Assembly: GCA_037954665.1 (NCBI GenBank)
Contig: JBBMOL010000092.1
Location: 3,100,001 to 3,164,000 of the forward strand
Reading direction: 5' to 3'
DNA from: Laguncularia racemosa
Taxonomy: Eukaryota; Streptophyta; Magnoliopsida; Myrtales; Combretaceae
Length of the DNA stretch: 64,000 nt
Part shown: in pieces, positions 52,314-62,900 of the stretch
Position numbering within the stretch: position 1 is the first letter of the stretch
Layout: every line of letters starts with the position of its first letter
Position numbers and translations under genes: made by a program
The notes under the pieces: generated by a model
Database searches by the model: none
Told to the model about the DNA's origin: nothing
The model's input: only the letters and a program-made list of their open reading frames with translations

Positions 52314-54545
52314 GCCTTTAGTTAAACTTTGTTTAAGATTTTTATATAGGCTATAACTTGTAGTTGTTTTATCTTTCAAAGGATAATTTATGGATTTTAC
52401 TTGTTATAAGATCTTTATAGTGATACATACTTTCATGTGTCATAAATTTACAAAACTGTAGTAAATCTTTTCTCTTCTAACTTAGAGAAAGTATATATTA
52501 TAGATTTGTGTACTTCGGTAAACAAAATTTTAAAGTCTTGTATGTTCTTATCATATATATAAATATACAATGAGATGATTGCATCCTAATGGTCTTAATT
52601 CGTAACAAGTAGAGAGGTGTGAATTTTTTTATATAAAATATTGATTCATGAATTTTAATTGTTGAGTCAATAGAAAAAATTACTGTACAAAGCTAAAACT
52701 CTATAAATTTTTTACCCATTTCTCTTATCTATATATTTTTATAAAAGGAATAATATTTATTTAGTCATCTAACATTTACTTATTTTTAATTTGAATTCCA
52801 AACGCTTTATTTTTCCTGTTCAATTTTTTAAGTTCAACAAGAACATGGATGTAACGAGATTGGGTTTGGAATGGGTTTAATAAAAGCCTAACCTGCCCCT
52901 ATAAGGTTTAGTATTTTCCAAAAGCCTATAAAACCTTATATTTTATATGGGCGAGTCAAGTATTTATAGAATTCTTATGGGGACAAGGAAAAACTAAAAT
53001 GGAAAAGAGAATAAAAAGCAGTTAAGTAGGGTTAAAATTATACTTATTAATTTACACAGAAAAATAAAAATTGAAAATTAAATACATTGTATAGTGTAAA
53101 ACTAATGTAAAGAGTGCATGTTATGTTAGTTAATAACAAATATTATTATTAATATATTATTTTTTATTAAGTCAAATTTCTTGTCAGGTTTTTTTCGAAA
53201 TTCTAAAGCTTGACATTAAACTCTATATGGTTTTGAATCATGTCCCAAAACCTAATAAAAACTCTATAGGCCCTATAGGGTTTTTATTGGATTAAGTGGG
53301 TCAATCACCCTATAATGATTGACTTAGTTGCATCTTTAGGGGGAAAAAACTCCCTTTAATCTAGTTAAAAAATATGTCAATCAATAGCAAATATCAACAT
53401 TTAGGCCCAAAATGATTAGTTTAATGAAATAACATCATTAAATGTACTAAATTAAGTGATGTAAAAAAATAATAAAGTAAAAAAAAAAAAAAAGAGGAAA
53501 ACTTGTATAGGCCTTTAGTTAAACAACAGAGACTTCGCCTTTAGTTAAACTTTGTTTAAGATTTTTATATAGGCCATGACTTGTAGTTGTTTTATCTTTT
53601 AAATGACAATTTATGGATTTTACTTGTTATAAAATCTTTGTAGCAATATATACTTTCATGTGTCATAATTTATAAAACTATAATAAATCTTGTCTCTTCT
53701 AACTTAGAGAAAGTATATATTATAGATTTGTGGACTTTAGTAAAAAAAAAAAATTTAGAGTTTTGTATGTTCTTATCATATGTATAAATATATAGTGAGA
53801 TGACTACATTCTAATGGTCTTGATTTGTAACAAGTAGAGAGCTATGAATTTGCTATATAAAATATTGATTCATGAATTTTAATTGTTGAGTTGTTAGAAA
53901 AGATTGTTATATAAGGCTAAAACTCTATAAATTTTTTACCCAGTTCTCTTATCTATATATTTTTATAAAAGGAATAGTATTTATTTAGTCATCCAACATT
54001 TATTTTATTTTTTAATTTGAATTCCAAACGTTTTATTTTTCCTATTCAAGTTTTCAATTTTTAAAATTTGACAAGAATAAGGATACAACTAGGAGAGGGT
54101 TTGAAATGGGTTTAATAAAACCCTAACTCACCCTTATAGGGTTTTTTCCAAAGCCTTATACTCTATAAGAGTAAGTCAAGTTTTTATGGGATAAGGAGAA
54201 ACTAAAATAGAAAATAAAGTATGAAGTAATTAAGTAAAATTAAAGTTATATTTATAAACTTACACAAAAATGAAAATTGAAAATTAAATGTGTTTCATAG
54301 TGTAAAACCAATATAAAGAGCACATATTACATAAGTTAATAACAAATATTGTTATTAATATAATATTTTTTATTGAATCGGATTTCTTATTGAGTCTTTT
54401 TGAAATTTTAAAGCCCTATATTAAACCCTATTGGGTTTTGAATCACATCCTAAAACCCAATAAAAACTCTATAGGGGCTATAAGGTTTTTATCAGATTAA
54501 GTGGATCGAGTATACTATAATAACCCACCTGATTGTATCCATCTA
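52314..54545. repeat. 1.22-kb direct duplication (52314-53340 and 53537-54545)
   Basis: Two copies in the same orientation offset by 1223 bp. Each starts at gcctttagttaaactttgtttaag (52314 and 53537) and ends near gattaagtggrtcra...gttgcatc / gattgtatcc (53340 and 54545). Both contain the block ggatgtaac...gggtttggaatgggtttaataaaa (52850; 54083 with changes) and ..ctctatagg..ctata.gggtttttat (53263; 54470). The copies differ by many substitutions and small indels, so the duplication is not recent. The blocks have a transposon-like look with inverted gggtttaataaaa / ttttattagattaagt words, possibly a hAT-like MITE. About 200 bp of AT-rich DNA lie between the copies. Confidence 0.85.
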
Positions 54546-54549
54546 GCCC

Positions 54550-55421
54550 TTTTAAAGTTCTTATTTTCTCAGCAAATTGTTGGTAAAGTTTTCTCGCCAT
54601 CTCTTTTTACCTTTCCTTTATTTGCCTTTGTAGATTTTTAGGATGATACGAGATTTAAACTCCTGATTTTAGTTCTACATTAAATGTTTGATTGATCATA
54701 GAGTTAATTTCCTCATTTTTGGGAGGTGAAATTTCAACATTTTTTTTCTTTCTACCCCCCTGAACGACCTTCTTGATTTGATTGAGTGGATCGTAGGAGA
54801 GTAAGACTTTCCACTAAAAACTTGATCTAATCATTAAGATCCTGCACTATTTGTTCCAATGAGATCATTATCTGATCAGTAGCATTGTCACTGGTGTTGC
54901 TGTTGTTGTTACTTGACATCTTAGCTTTGGAACGGCTATTATATAGACCTCTTATAGGGTTTTGTTGTTTAGGTACTATCTTGAAACCCGGTTAAATCAA
55001 CACTGGAATCTTTTATTAGTGTAATTTTTTTTTTTTAAGAAGAAGATGAATGCATGTATGATTCAAGCAGATGCAAGCATGAAAATTAGCAAGTAATCGT
55101 TAAAGTGGAAAATTATTGAAATTTTATCAAAGTTGCAAAATTTTGATTACATTGTATAAAAAAAAACTAATGTCTAATCTTTCCGACTTTTTTTTTTTTT
55201 TTTGGCTTCTAGTTCTTGTAAGGGCTTCCTCTTCTATCCATTCACTTGACTAGTTGAGGCTTCTAATTCTTTTATCTTTTGATGAGCTATCCTTAGTTAG
55301 GCTTTTAAAGCTTTATTTTTTTGGTGGGACTCTTTGAATCTGCTCTTCGAAGTATCTACCTCAACCTCCATGCAATCAAAGTAAACCTCCATTCTTGTTC
55401 TATATAGGTTTTCATCTCTAG
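54550..55421 (-). mobile_element. Element C fragment: Ogre-like ORF1 end and gag start
   Basis: On the minus strand 54930 to about 54730 starts MSSNNNSNTSDNATDQIMIS and continues with a helical-looking stretch, with stops at 54834 and in later codons; this is a gag-type N-terminus. At 55380-55200, a broken frame with heptad-like residues (RFKESHQKNKALKA, HQKIKELEAS) fits the C-terminal coiled coil of an ORF1 protein. Element B's LTR starts immediately at 55422 without a PBS-like sequence before it, so B has probably inserted into this older element. Confidence 0.5.
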
Positions 55422-56910
55422 TGTCGAGTCTAATTTTGAATTTTGCCATTCCTAATCCGATCTAGACTAGACCCTATACTCATCTAATATAGATCATCGA
55501 CTTAAGTTAGGAACTTCGTTTAATTCTGGAGTCGCCACCCAACTGTTGTTGGGAAAGATTGAATTAAGACTAAAGGAGCGGATTAGTCTTAATTTGGACT
55601 ACTAGTCGTCGTGATTTTCTCTTCTCGTTTTTGGTGAAAAGAGGAAAAGGAAAACCAGAGTTTCTAAGTTCGGAGGCTAACCTATTAAAACCTTACGATT
55701 ACCACCTAATCTCCTAAAATTACCTCTATCTAGAAATGTCTTTTTGTTTCTGTTGCTTTGTGTTTTTGAATGAGTTACTTGAAAAAATGATTTTTTATTT
55801 CATTTTATGGGTTGACCCAAACGGGTGCCTACATACCTGCTATTCAAGATCAAACAAACCGTAGTTCGCTTTTCCTGAAAATATTTAGTGGGTTTGTGAA
55901 TTTTAATTTGAAAATCTCTTTTGATTTATGTTTTTAACATTTTTGGGATTTTTCTAAAAAAAATCTAAGCCTAAGCTTAATAATTTGATCTTTTTTGAAA
56001 ATAATTTTTGGGGAAAACATCAATTTTGGATTTATTTGAGAAAATGATTTTTCTAAGTGATAAAACTCATTTTTTTCTATTTTTATAATTTTTGAATTTT
56101 TATTAATTTTTTTATGATTTTCTTTGTAATTTTTATGATTTTTTCGATTTTTCCTTATTCTTCTACAATTTTTATAATTTTTATGAGTTTTCATGATTTT
56201 TATAGTTTTTTTTAATTTTTTTTTAATTTTTATAATTTTTATTAATTTTTCATAATTTTTGTGAATTTTTGTTAAAAATTTTATCCTAAGTTATTATCTA
56301 TCCTATTTTAAAATCTAAAGTTTTATTGTTATTTTCCTAATATTTTTATTATTATTCTCTACATTATTATTATTATTATTATTTTTTTTTTATTATTATT
56401 ATTATATATTTTTTAAAATTATTAAATCCTAAAAAAATCTAATTTCTAACATTTTTCTATTTATGGAAACATAAATAAATAAATAAATAAATAACTAACA
56501 AATAAATAACAAATTAATAAATAACTAATAAAATAATAAATAAAATAAAATAAATAAAATTCGAAAAAATCCGAAAAATCCGACTTACCTGGATTCGGGT
56601 CGGTGCGCGGGTCGGGTCGGTCGGGTTGAATCGGGTCGAAGCGGGTCGGGTCGGATCGGTCGAACACGGCGGCGGAGCGTACTCGTTGACGGTATTCTGG
56701 TGGCCTTTTGCAGCGGGTGAGGTGTCGAATCCTAGGTTATCGAGGATGAGGAATCCAATGGTGGTGATGGTTTGCTCCAGAAACGCCTCCTGGTGGTTGC
56801 TTAGCTCCTGATCGGCGGTTGCGGCTTCGATTTCCTCCGGTGCTCTCCGATTCACTCTTTTCTCTCACTTTCTTTCGCTTTTGATCTGTCCTTTGCTCCT
56901 ACCTTCGATC

Positions 56911-56920
56911 CCTATTTATA
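56911..56920 (-). promoter_or_regulatory. TATA box of element B LTR
   Basis: The minus strand reads CTATAAATAG, in a GC-richer context, about 690 bp inside the LTR from its start. It fits a plant TATA box for element transcription. The LTR 1-1180 has the same at 523-530. Confidence 0.6.
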
Positions 56921-57159
56921 GCTACTTAGAAGTCCTCTTAGATAAGCTCAAATCCGGCGATTTGGATAAATCCGAATTTTTCCGTTTTTTAGATTTGATT
57001 TTATTCAGCCTATTTGATGCCGATTTGTTGTAATCTTGTGATTTATCTGGATAATTCAGTTTTAGATTAATTGAAATCCAAAAAGATTCGAAGAAATCCA
57101 GCAATTTTGGCCTCGTCGGACTTCTGCCGGATTTTTCTCCGGTTGGGCTCGAGGAAGAA

Positions 57160-57220
57160 GACGACCACGTGCGAGGCACGTGTTTCCTCTCGGCCAATCG
57201 CATGCTGCCACGTGGCAGCT
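57160..57220. promoter_or_regulatory. G-box cluster in element B U3
   Basis: Three CACGTG motifs within 50 bp (57166-57171, 57177-57182, 57209-57214). The last is the centre of a perfect 16-bp palindrome gctgccacgtggcagc (57204-57219), with a CCAAT-like cggccaatcg just before. Plant bZIP and bHLH proteins bind CACGTG. The equivalent places in the element A LTRs keep one CACGTG each (about 804 and 7290). Confidence 0.5.
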
Positions 57221-57259
57221 CCAGGGAAAAGAAGAGAAAAATTTTGCCGAGCGCACGCG

Positions 57260-57332
57260 GGGGGATTCGAACTCGCGACCTCTGGCTTCCACACATTCCC
57301 AGGTGTGCACACGAGCCAGTTGAGCTGGCCCA
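57260..57332 (-). other. tRNA-like module in element B U3
   Basis: On the minus strand AGCTCAACTGGC (about 57316-57327) is a good A-box match, followed 45 bp later by GAGTTCGAATCCCC (57260-57273), a near perfect B box. It is better preserved than the counterparts in element A. It cannot be shown to fold as a functional tRNA. Confidence 0.55.
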
Positions 57333-57607
57333 ATTTCCCGATTTTATTTACATCGCAAATTGTATATATGCGATGCAATTTTTCCATTTTTTTGTATTTT
57401 TTGGAATTTCAAAAATTTGTAAAAATTATTTAATCCTTATTATTGCTATTTCTGAAATTATTTCTCAAAATTGATGTATTTTCCTATTTATTTTTATTTT
57501 TTGAATATTTTTCCTATTTTTGCCAAATTAGAGAAAATTTGGAAAAAATTGGGAAAAATTGGAAAATGATTATTATTAATTCTTAGGGCAAAAATGGGGT
57601 GTTTACA

Positions 57608-57622
57608 GCTGCCCCTCTTTGT
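57608..57622 (-). other. Polypurine tract of element B
   Basis: The minus strand reads ACAAAGAGGGGCAGC just before TGTAAACA. It defines the LTR start and shows the same primer as element A (1181-1195). Confidence 0.75.
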
Positions 57623-57739
57623 AGTAAAGTTTGAAAAACTTAATTACAAAGATAAGAAAGACGCCATTTTTGGCCTCTTGGTTAAATAGATAACGCCTTG
57701 GTTTGGTTGGTTACCTGGATTTTTTTTTTTTTTTGGGTA

Positions 57740-59040
57740 GGAAAATGCTCCATGAGCTAATAATCCCACAATTTAAACTGGTCCTAACAATTTAGAGTAA
57801 TGTTCCCTCCCCAAAAAGTGCTTTATGGGCTGACTGATTGGCGATAGGAAACATCTCAAGCATTGTTTAGGAGTGTAGAAGAAATGATGATAGGAAGCGT
57901 CTTATTAGACTAGCAACCTTAAAAAGAAGATTATCTTAGGAAGCGCCCTTATGAGCTGGCTACCTGTCAATAGAAGCATCTGGTTAGACTAGCAACTGTT
58001 TGGAAAAATACCTCCGAAAAGTGCTCCTATGAGCTGACTAATCGAGGGAGTCTAGGAAAGTGCCCCTCTTGGGCTAACTAACCTTTGATAAAATGTCTCA
58101 AAAAGTGCCCCCTATGGGCTGACCTTGAGAACAAATGTTTTAGGAAAGTGCCCCCTATGGGCTGACTAACCTATGATAGGAATGTCTCAAAAAGTGCCCC
58201 CTATGGACTGACTTTGAGAACAGATGTTTTAGGAAAGTGCCCCCTATGGGCTGACTAACCTATGATAGAAATGTCTCAAAAAGTGCCCCCTATGGGCTAA
58301 CCTTGAGAACAGATGTTTTTAGGAAAGTGCCCCCCCATGGGCTGACTAACCTATGATAAAATGTCTCAAAAAATGCCCCCTATGGTCTGACCTTGAGAAC
58401 AGATGTTTTAGGAAAGTGCCCCCTATGAGCTGACTAACCTATGATAGGAATGTCTCAAAAAGTACCCATATGGGCTGACCTTAAGAACAGATGTTTTAGG
58501 AAAGTACCCCTTATGGGCCGACTAACCTATGATAGAATGTCTCAAAAAGTGCCCCCTATGGGCTGACCTTGAGAACAGATATTTAGGAAAGTGCCCATAT
58601 GGGCTGACTAACCTATGATAAGAATGTCTCAAAAAGTGCCCCCTATGGGCTGACTAACCTATGATAGAATGCCTCAAAAAGTGCCCCCTATGGGCTGACC
58701 TTGAGAACATATGTTTTAGGAAAGTGCCCCCTATGGGCTGACTAACCTATGATAGAAATGTCTCGAAAAGTGCCCCCTATGGGCTGACCTTGAGAACAGA
58801 TATTTAGGACAGTGCCCCCTATGGGCTGACTAACCTATGATAGGAATGTCTCAAAAAGTGCCCCCTATAGGCTGACCTTGAGAATAGATGTTTTAGGAAA
58901 GTGCCTCTTATGGGCTGACTAACCTATGATAGGAATGTCTCAAAAAGTGCCCCCTATGGGCTGACCTTGAGAACAGATATTTAGGAAAGTGCCCCCTATG
59001 GGCTGACTAACCTATTAAAGGGAATGTTTAGACAAGTGTC
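57740..59040 (-). repeat. Element B 3' UTR tandem array, satellite-like
   Basis: From about 58080 to 59020 some ten units of 88-90 bp, each made of two related halves of about 45 bp that share gtgccccctatgggctgac; one half ends in ctaacctatgat and the other in cttgagaacagatg. One half unit is skipped near 58610-58660. The left edge (57740-58000) holds units of the element A type (gataggaagcgtcttattagactagcaacctt). Confidence 0.9.
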
Positions 59041-59457
59041 CCACTATGAGCTAAATCATCTTATGCTTCTGAATATGCTTTCTATTGACTGAGCTAAACG
59101 ATGTGATGTCTTTCATGATATGATGATATTTATTTATTTTAATATGCTTCCTTTCTTATGTACACACAGCTCTTTTGACAGTAATGTTACCCTACTGATG
59201 CACTATGTTCTAATGCTCAAAAGTAGATAGAACTATATTACTAAATATATTGAGATTCATTATCATTTTAGTGTTTATCTTTCATTGGCGAAGTGGTGGG
59301 TAATGTGTTTAGGGGTATTTGTTGTGGTGTGAATTGATTTGGATTATTGACCATTCAGAGATATTAACTTTGCTTGTAAAAAATAAAAACTCGACTCAAC
59401 GAAATTTGTATCGATCATTGGCTTTCATAAACATTGGCAAAATTTCAATTCCCTTGT

Positions 59458-60222
59458 CTAAGGATAGTACATCTTTACAGCATCTGTGTTAATGGGGTCT
59501 TTCAATTCTGGACCATCCATTTGAGTTAGTATCAAAGCACCTCTTGACAGAACCTTTTTCACCACATAAGGGCCTTCATAGTTTGGGGTGAATTTTCCTC
59601 TGGAGTCTTGGGCATTCGGGAGAACCTTCCATAGCACCAGATCCCCCTCTTTGAAGTATCGGTGCCTCATTTTCTTGTTAAATGCTCAGGCCATCCTTTG
59701 TTGGTAACACTGGCCATGACATAGTGCGGTAAGTCTCTTTTCATCAATCAGATTCAGTTGATCAAGTCTCTTCTTTACCTAGTCGGATTCGGTTAGCTGA
59801 GTTTCTAACAGAATTCTGAATGATGGTATTTCGACTTCAATCGGTAGCACTGCTTCAGTACCATATACCATTGAATATGGGGTAGCTCCAGTAGATGTTC
59901 TCATTGAAGTCCTATAAGCCATGAGAGCAAACGGTAACATTTCGTGCCAATCTTTGTAAGTGGTTGTCATTTTCTCGATGATCTTCTTGATATTCTTGTT
60001 AGCTGCTTCTACTGCCCCATTCATCTGAGGTCGGTAGGAAGTTGAATTTCTATGGTTTATGCGGAATTGTTGACATAAACCTGTCATCAATCTGTTATTA
60101 AGATTGGTACCGTTGTCGATGATGATGGACTCAGGAACTCCGTATCGAGCTATTATGTCCCTTTTCAAAAGCGAACTATCACCCCTTTGGTGACATTGGC
60201 ATATGACGAAGCTTTTACCCAC
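59458..60222 (-). pseudogene. Element B integrase core and C-terminus
   Basis: A single frame with two nonsense codons (TAG near 59779, TGA near 59686). The core part has the second and third catalytic acids: SIIIDNGTN (Asp) and NGAVEAANK (Glu), with PYSMVYGTEAVLP after. The C-terminal part (59670-59458) reads MRHRYFKEGDLVLWKVLPN...GKFTPNYEGPYVVKKV, the GPY-type module. It joins the upstream frame at about 60180 by a frameshift. In intact elements it inserts the cDNA into the genome. Confidence 0.8.
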
Positions 60223-61493
60223 TTGGTGAAGTAATCGATTGCTACCAGTATAAACCTGTAGCCATTAGATGCTGTCGGAGTGATTGGGCCAATTATGTCG
60301 ATTCCCCACATGGAGAAAGGCCATGGTGCTAACAACAAATGTAGCTCATTGGGCGGAGCATTTATCCGGTTCGCGTATACTTGACACAGATGACAGTGCT
60401 TGACATATTTTATACAATCTGATTCCATGGTTAACCAATAATATCCTAACCTCATGATTTTCCGGGCCAACATGTAGCCATTCATATGAGGTCCACATAC
60501 TCCTTCATGTACTTCCTTCATCAGTTCACAAGCTTCATTTTTGTCCACACATCTCAACAAGGTGGTATCAGATGATCTTTTGTAGAGTATAGACCCACTT
60601 AGTAAGAAATGACTTGCTAACCTTCTGAGTGTTCTTTGGTCATTCTTGCTAGCCATTTCAGGGTACTTACTTTCTTGGAGGAAGGTCTTGATGTCGTGAT
60701 ACCAGGGCTTGTCATCTTGTATTTTTTCAATAGTTAAACAATAGGCGGGCCGACTTTTGATGTCTATTTTCATCGGTTGGACTTCGGCTCCCCCTGTTAC
60801 CTGGATCATAGATGCTAGGGTGGCTAGTGCATCTGCAAACTGATTCTGAGTTCTCGGGATGTATGTGAAAGTGATTGCCTTGAATTCTTCGATTAGCTCT
60901 GTCAAGTGTTGATGATACGGTACCAGTTTGGGGTCTTTAGTCTTGTATTCCCCTTTTGTTTGTAGTATGATGAGCGACGAATCTCCGTATACTTCTAATT
61001 CGCGGATTTCCATTTGGCAGGCCATTTTGAGGCCAAGAATGCATGCCTCATATTCCGCGATATTATTGGTATAGGGAAATGTAAGTCGTGTCGCTGCAGG
61101 GAATTGAGTGCCATCTGGGGATATCAATACTGCCCCGATCCCGCAACCGAATACATTGGCAGCTCCATCGAAAAACAGTTTCCATTTTGGGTTCTGCTCC
61201 ATCCCAAAGTCTTCTACCGGCATATCTTCCACCATTAATATATTTTCATCCGGGAATTGGGCTTGTAGTTCTTGGGAATTTGTCTCGACAGGGTGTTCTA
61301 CTAATTGGTCGGCTAAGGTTTGCCCTTTCATTGAGTTCTGATTTATGTATGTGATGTCAAACTCGGATAAGAGCATTTGCCATTTAGAGATTCTCCCTAT
61401 CAAAGCTGGTTTCTCTGCCAAGTATTTCAAAGGATCATGTCTTGTCAGCAGCTCAATGTGATAGTAAATGGTGTATTGCCTTAGTCGATGCAT
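60165..61493 (-). pseudogene. Element B RNase H end, second RNase H and integrase N-terminus
   Basis: 442 codons. It starts in the end of the RT-linked RNase H (MHRLRQYTIYY...PALIGRISKWQMLLSEFDI), then a second RNase H-like domain: KWKLFFDGAAN, AVLISPDG, IAEYEACILGLKMA, EVYGDSSLII, ADALATLASM, known from Tat- and Athila-type elements. Next is the integrase H2C2 finger (HEGVCGPH...CHLCQVYA) and the first catalytic Asp (GIDIIGPI). Upstream at about 61545 a small indel separates it from the RT frame, and downstream a frameshift near 60180 leads to the rest of integrase. Confidence 0.8.
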
Positions 61494-61522
61494 GACCCAA
61501 ATTAGAGCACAACAAGTCTTCT

Positions 61523-62900
61523 CTACCTCTGAGTACCTCTGTTCCCTTCTGTGAATTTCTTGCTCAAATAATATATGGAACGCTCTCTTCCCTCTTCATC
61601 TTTCTGCCCCAATACGCATCCCATGGATTCAGGGAGTATAGTAAGGTATAAGAATAAGGGCTTCCCTTGCTTCGGGACTATCAAGACCGGAGGTTTTATA
61701 AGATAGTCTTTGATTGTCCTGAATGCTTCTTCGCATTCGTCATCCCATTCTATTGTGGCGTTCTTCTTCAACAAACGGAAAAGTGGCTGGCATTTGTCAG
61801 TGAGTTGTGAGATAAAACGAGCTATATAATTTAATCTTCCCAATAAGCTTCTTACTTCTTTAACGGAGCGTGGGGAAGATAACTCTAATATAGACTTTAC
61901 CTTGTCAGGGTCGATTTTAATGCCTTCCTGGCTTATGACAAACCCCAACAATTTCCCCATTGTGACCCTGAAAGTACATTTCTCTAGGTTTAACTTGAGC
62001 TGGAATTTTCTCAGTCGTTTAAACAATTTTCTCAGGATATCTATATGGCTTTCTCCTTCTTTAGATTTGGCTATCATGTCATTGACATATACTTCAACCT
62101 CTCGATGCATCATGTCGTGAAGTATTGCGACCATGGCTCTCTGATACATTGCCCCGACGTTTTTCAAACTGAAGGGCATGACTTTGTAACAGAAAGTTCC
62201 CCATGTTGTGATGAAAGTCGTTTTGGTTTTATCTTCTTCAGCCATTTTTATTTGATTATATCCTGAGAAACCGTCCATGAATGAGAAAAGATGGTTTCCC
62301 ACAGTGTTGTCTACTAGAACATCAATGTGAAGTAGGGGGAAGTTATCCTTTGGCATAGCTTGGTTTAAGTTCCGGAAGTCTATGCATACGCGTACTTTTC
62401 CGTTCTTTTTCATAACGGGGACTATATTTGCTACCCATTCTGGGTAGTCGGATACTTCGATGAACCCTATTTCTAGCAGTTTCTTGACTTCCTCCTTAAT
62501 CTTTAACAAGATGTCAGGCCTAAATCTTCTCAGTTTTTGTTTTTTAGGTTTGACATCTTCCCTTGTGGGAAGCCTATGAACCACTATCGATTGGTCTAGT
62601 CCTGACATGTTACCATATGACCAGGCAAACACATCCGCGTATTCTGTTAATAGCTCGGTTATCTCACATTTTTGCTCGGCACTCAAACTGGTCCCAATTT
62701 TGAGGTTTTTAGGGTTTTCCATGCTTCCTAGATTTACTGTCTCCACCGGCTCGTCGATCGAAATTCTGCTTTGTTCATGTTTTTGCCAATTTTCTTGTAT
62801 TATTTCGTGGTCAAGGATATCGCCTTCAACAACTGACCCAGCAGCGTTGGAAACGATATCAGCGTTTTTATTTTCTACCTGCGCGAAATATCCCTAATGT
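61523..62900 (-). pseudogene. Element B reverse transcriptase (catalytic YVDD changed to YVND)
   Basis: An open frame on the minus strand; its first Met is at 62746 but it stays open upstream to about 62900 (VENKNADIVSNAAGS...). Motifs in order: EWVANIVPVMKKNGKVRVCIDFRNLN, FMDGFSGYNQI (first catalytic Asp kept), YKVMPFSLKN, and VEVYVNDMIAKS, where the usual first Asp of the YVDD pair is Asn. Then KLLGFVISQEGIKIDP and an RNase H start (RSIYYLSKKFTEG). It ends at a stop caused by an indel near 61545. The enzyme is expected to be dead. Confidence 0.8.

Larger units (their letters stand above)
55422..57607 (-). repeat. Element B 3' LTR
   Basis: 2186 bp. Left end tgtcgag (55422) and right end tgtttaca (57600-57607) are the inverted-terminal bases TG...CA on the minus strand. 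Contains the TATA block (about 56911), the G-box cluster (57160-57220) and the tRNA-like module (57260-57332). It aligns with LTR 1-1180 and 6422-7654. Confidence 0.85.

Noticed and set aside
57062..57474. Several long overlapping frames on both strands in the element B LTR
   Set aside because: They cover the GC-richer U3 region with the tRNA-like module; overlapping in five frames and without family resemblance, so due to composition.
57740..59040. Regular repeats that could be taken for a CRISPR-like array
   Set aside because: The units are head-to-tail without unique spacers and lie in the 3' UTR of an LTR retrotransposon in plant nuclear DNA.
61014..61354. Three overlapping plus-strand open frames
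   Set aside because: All lie antisense to the RNase H part of element B pol.
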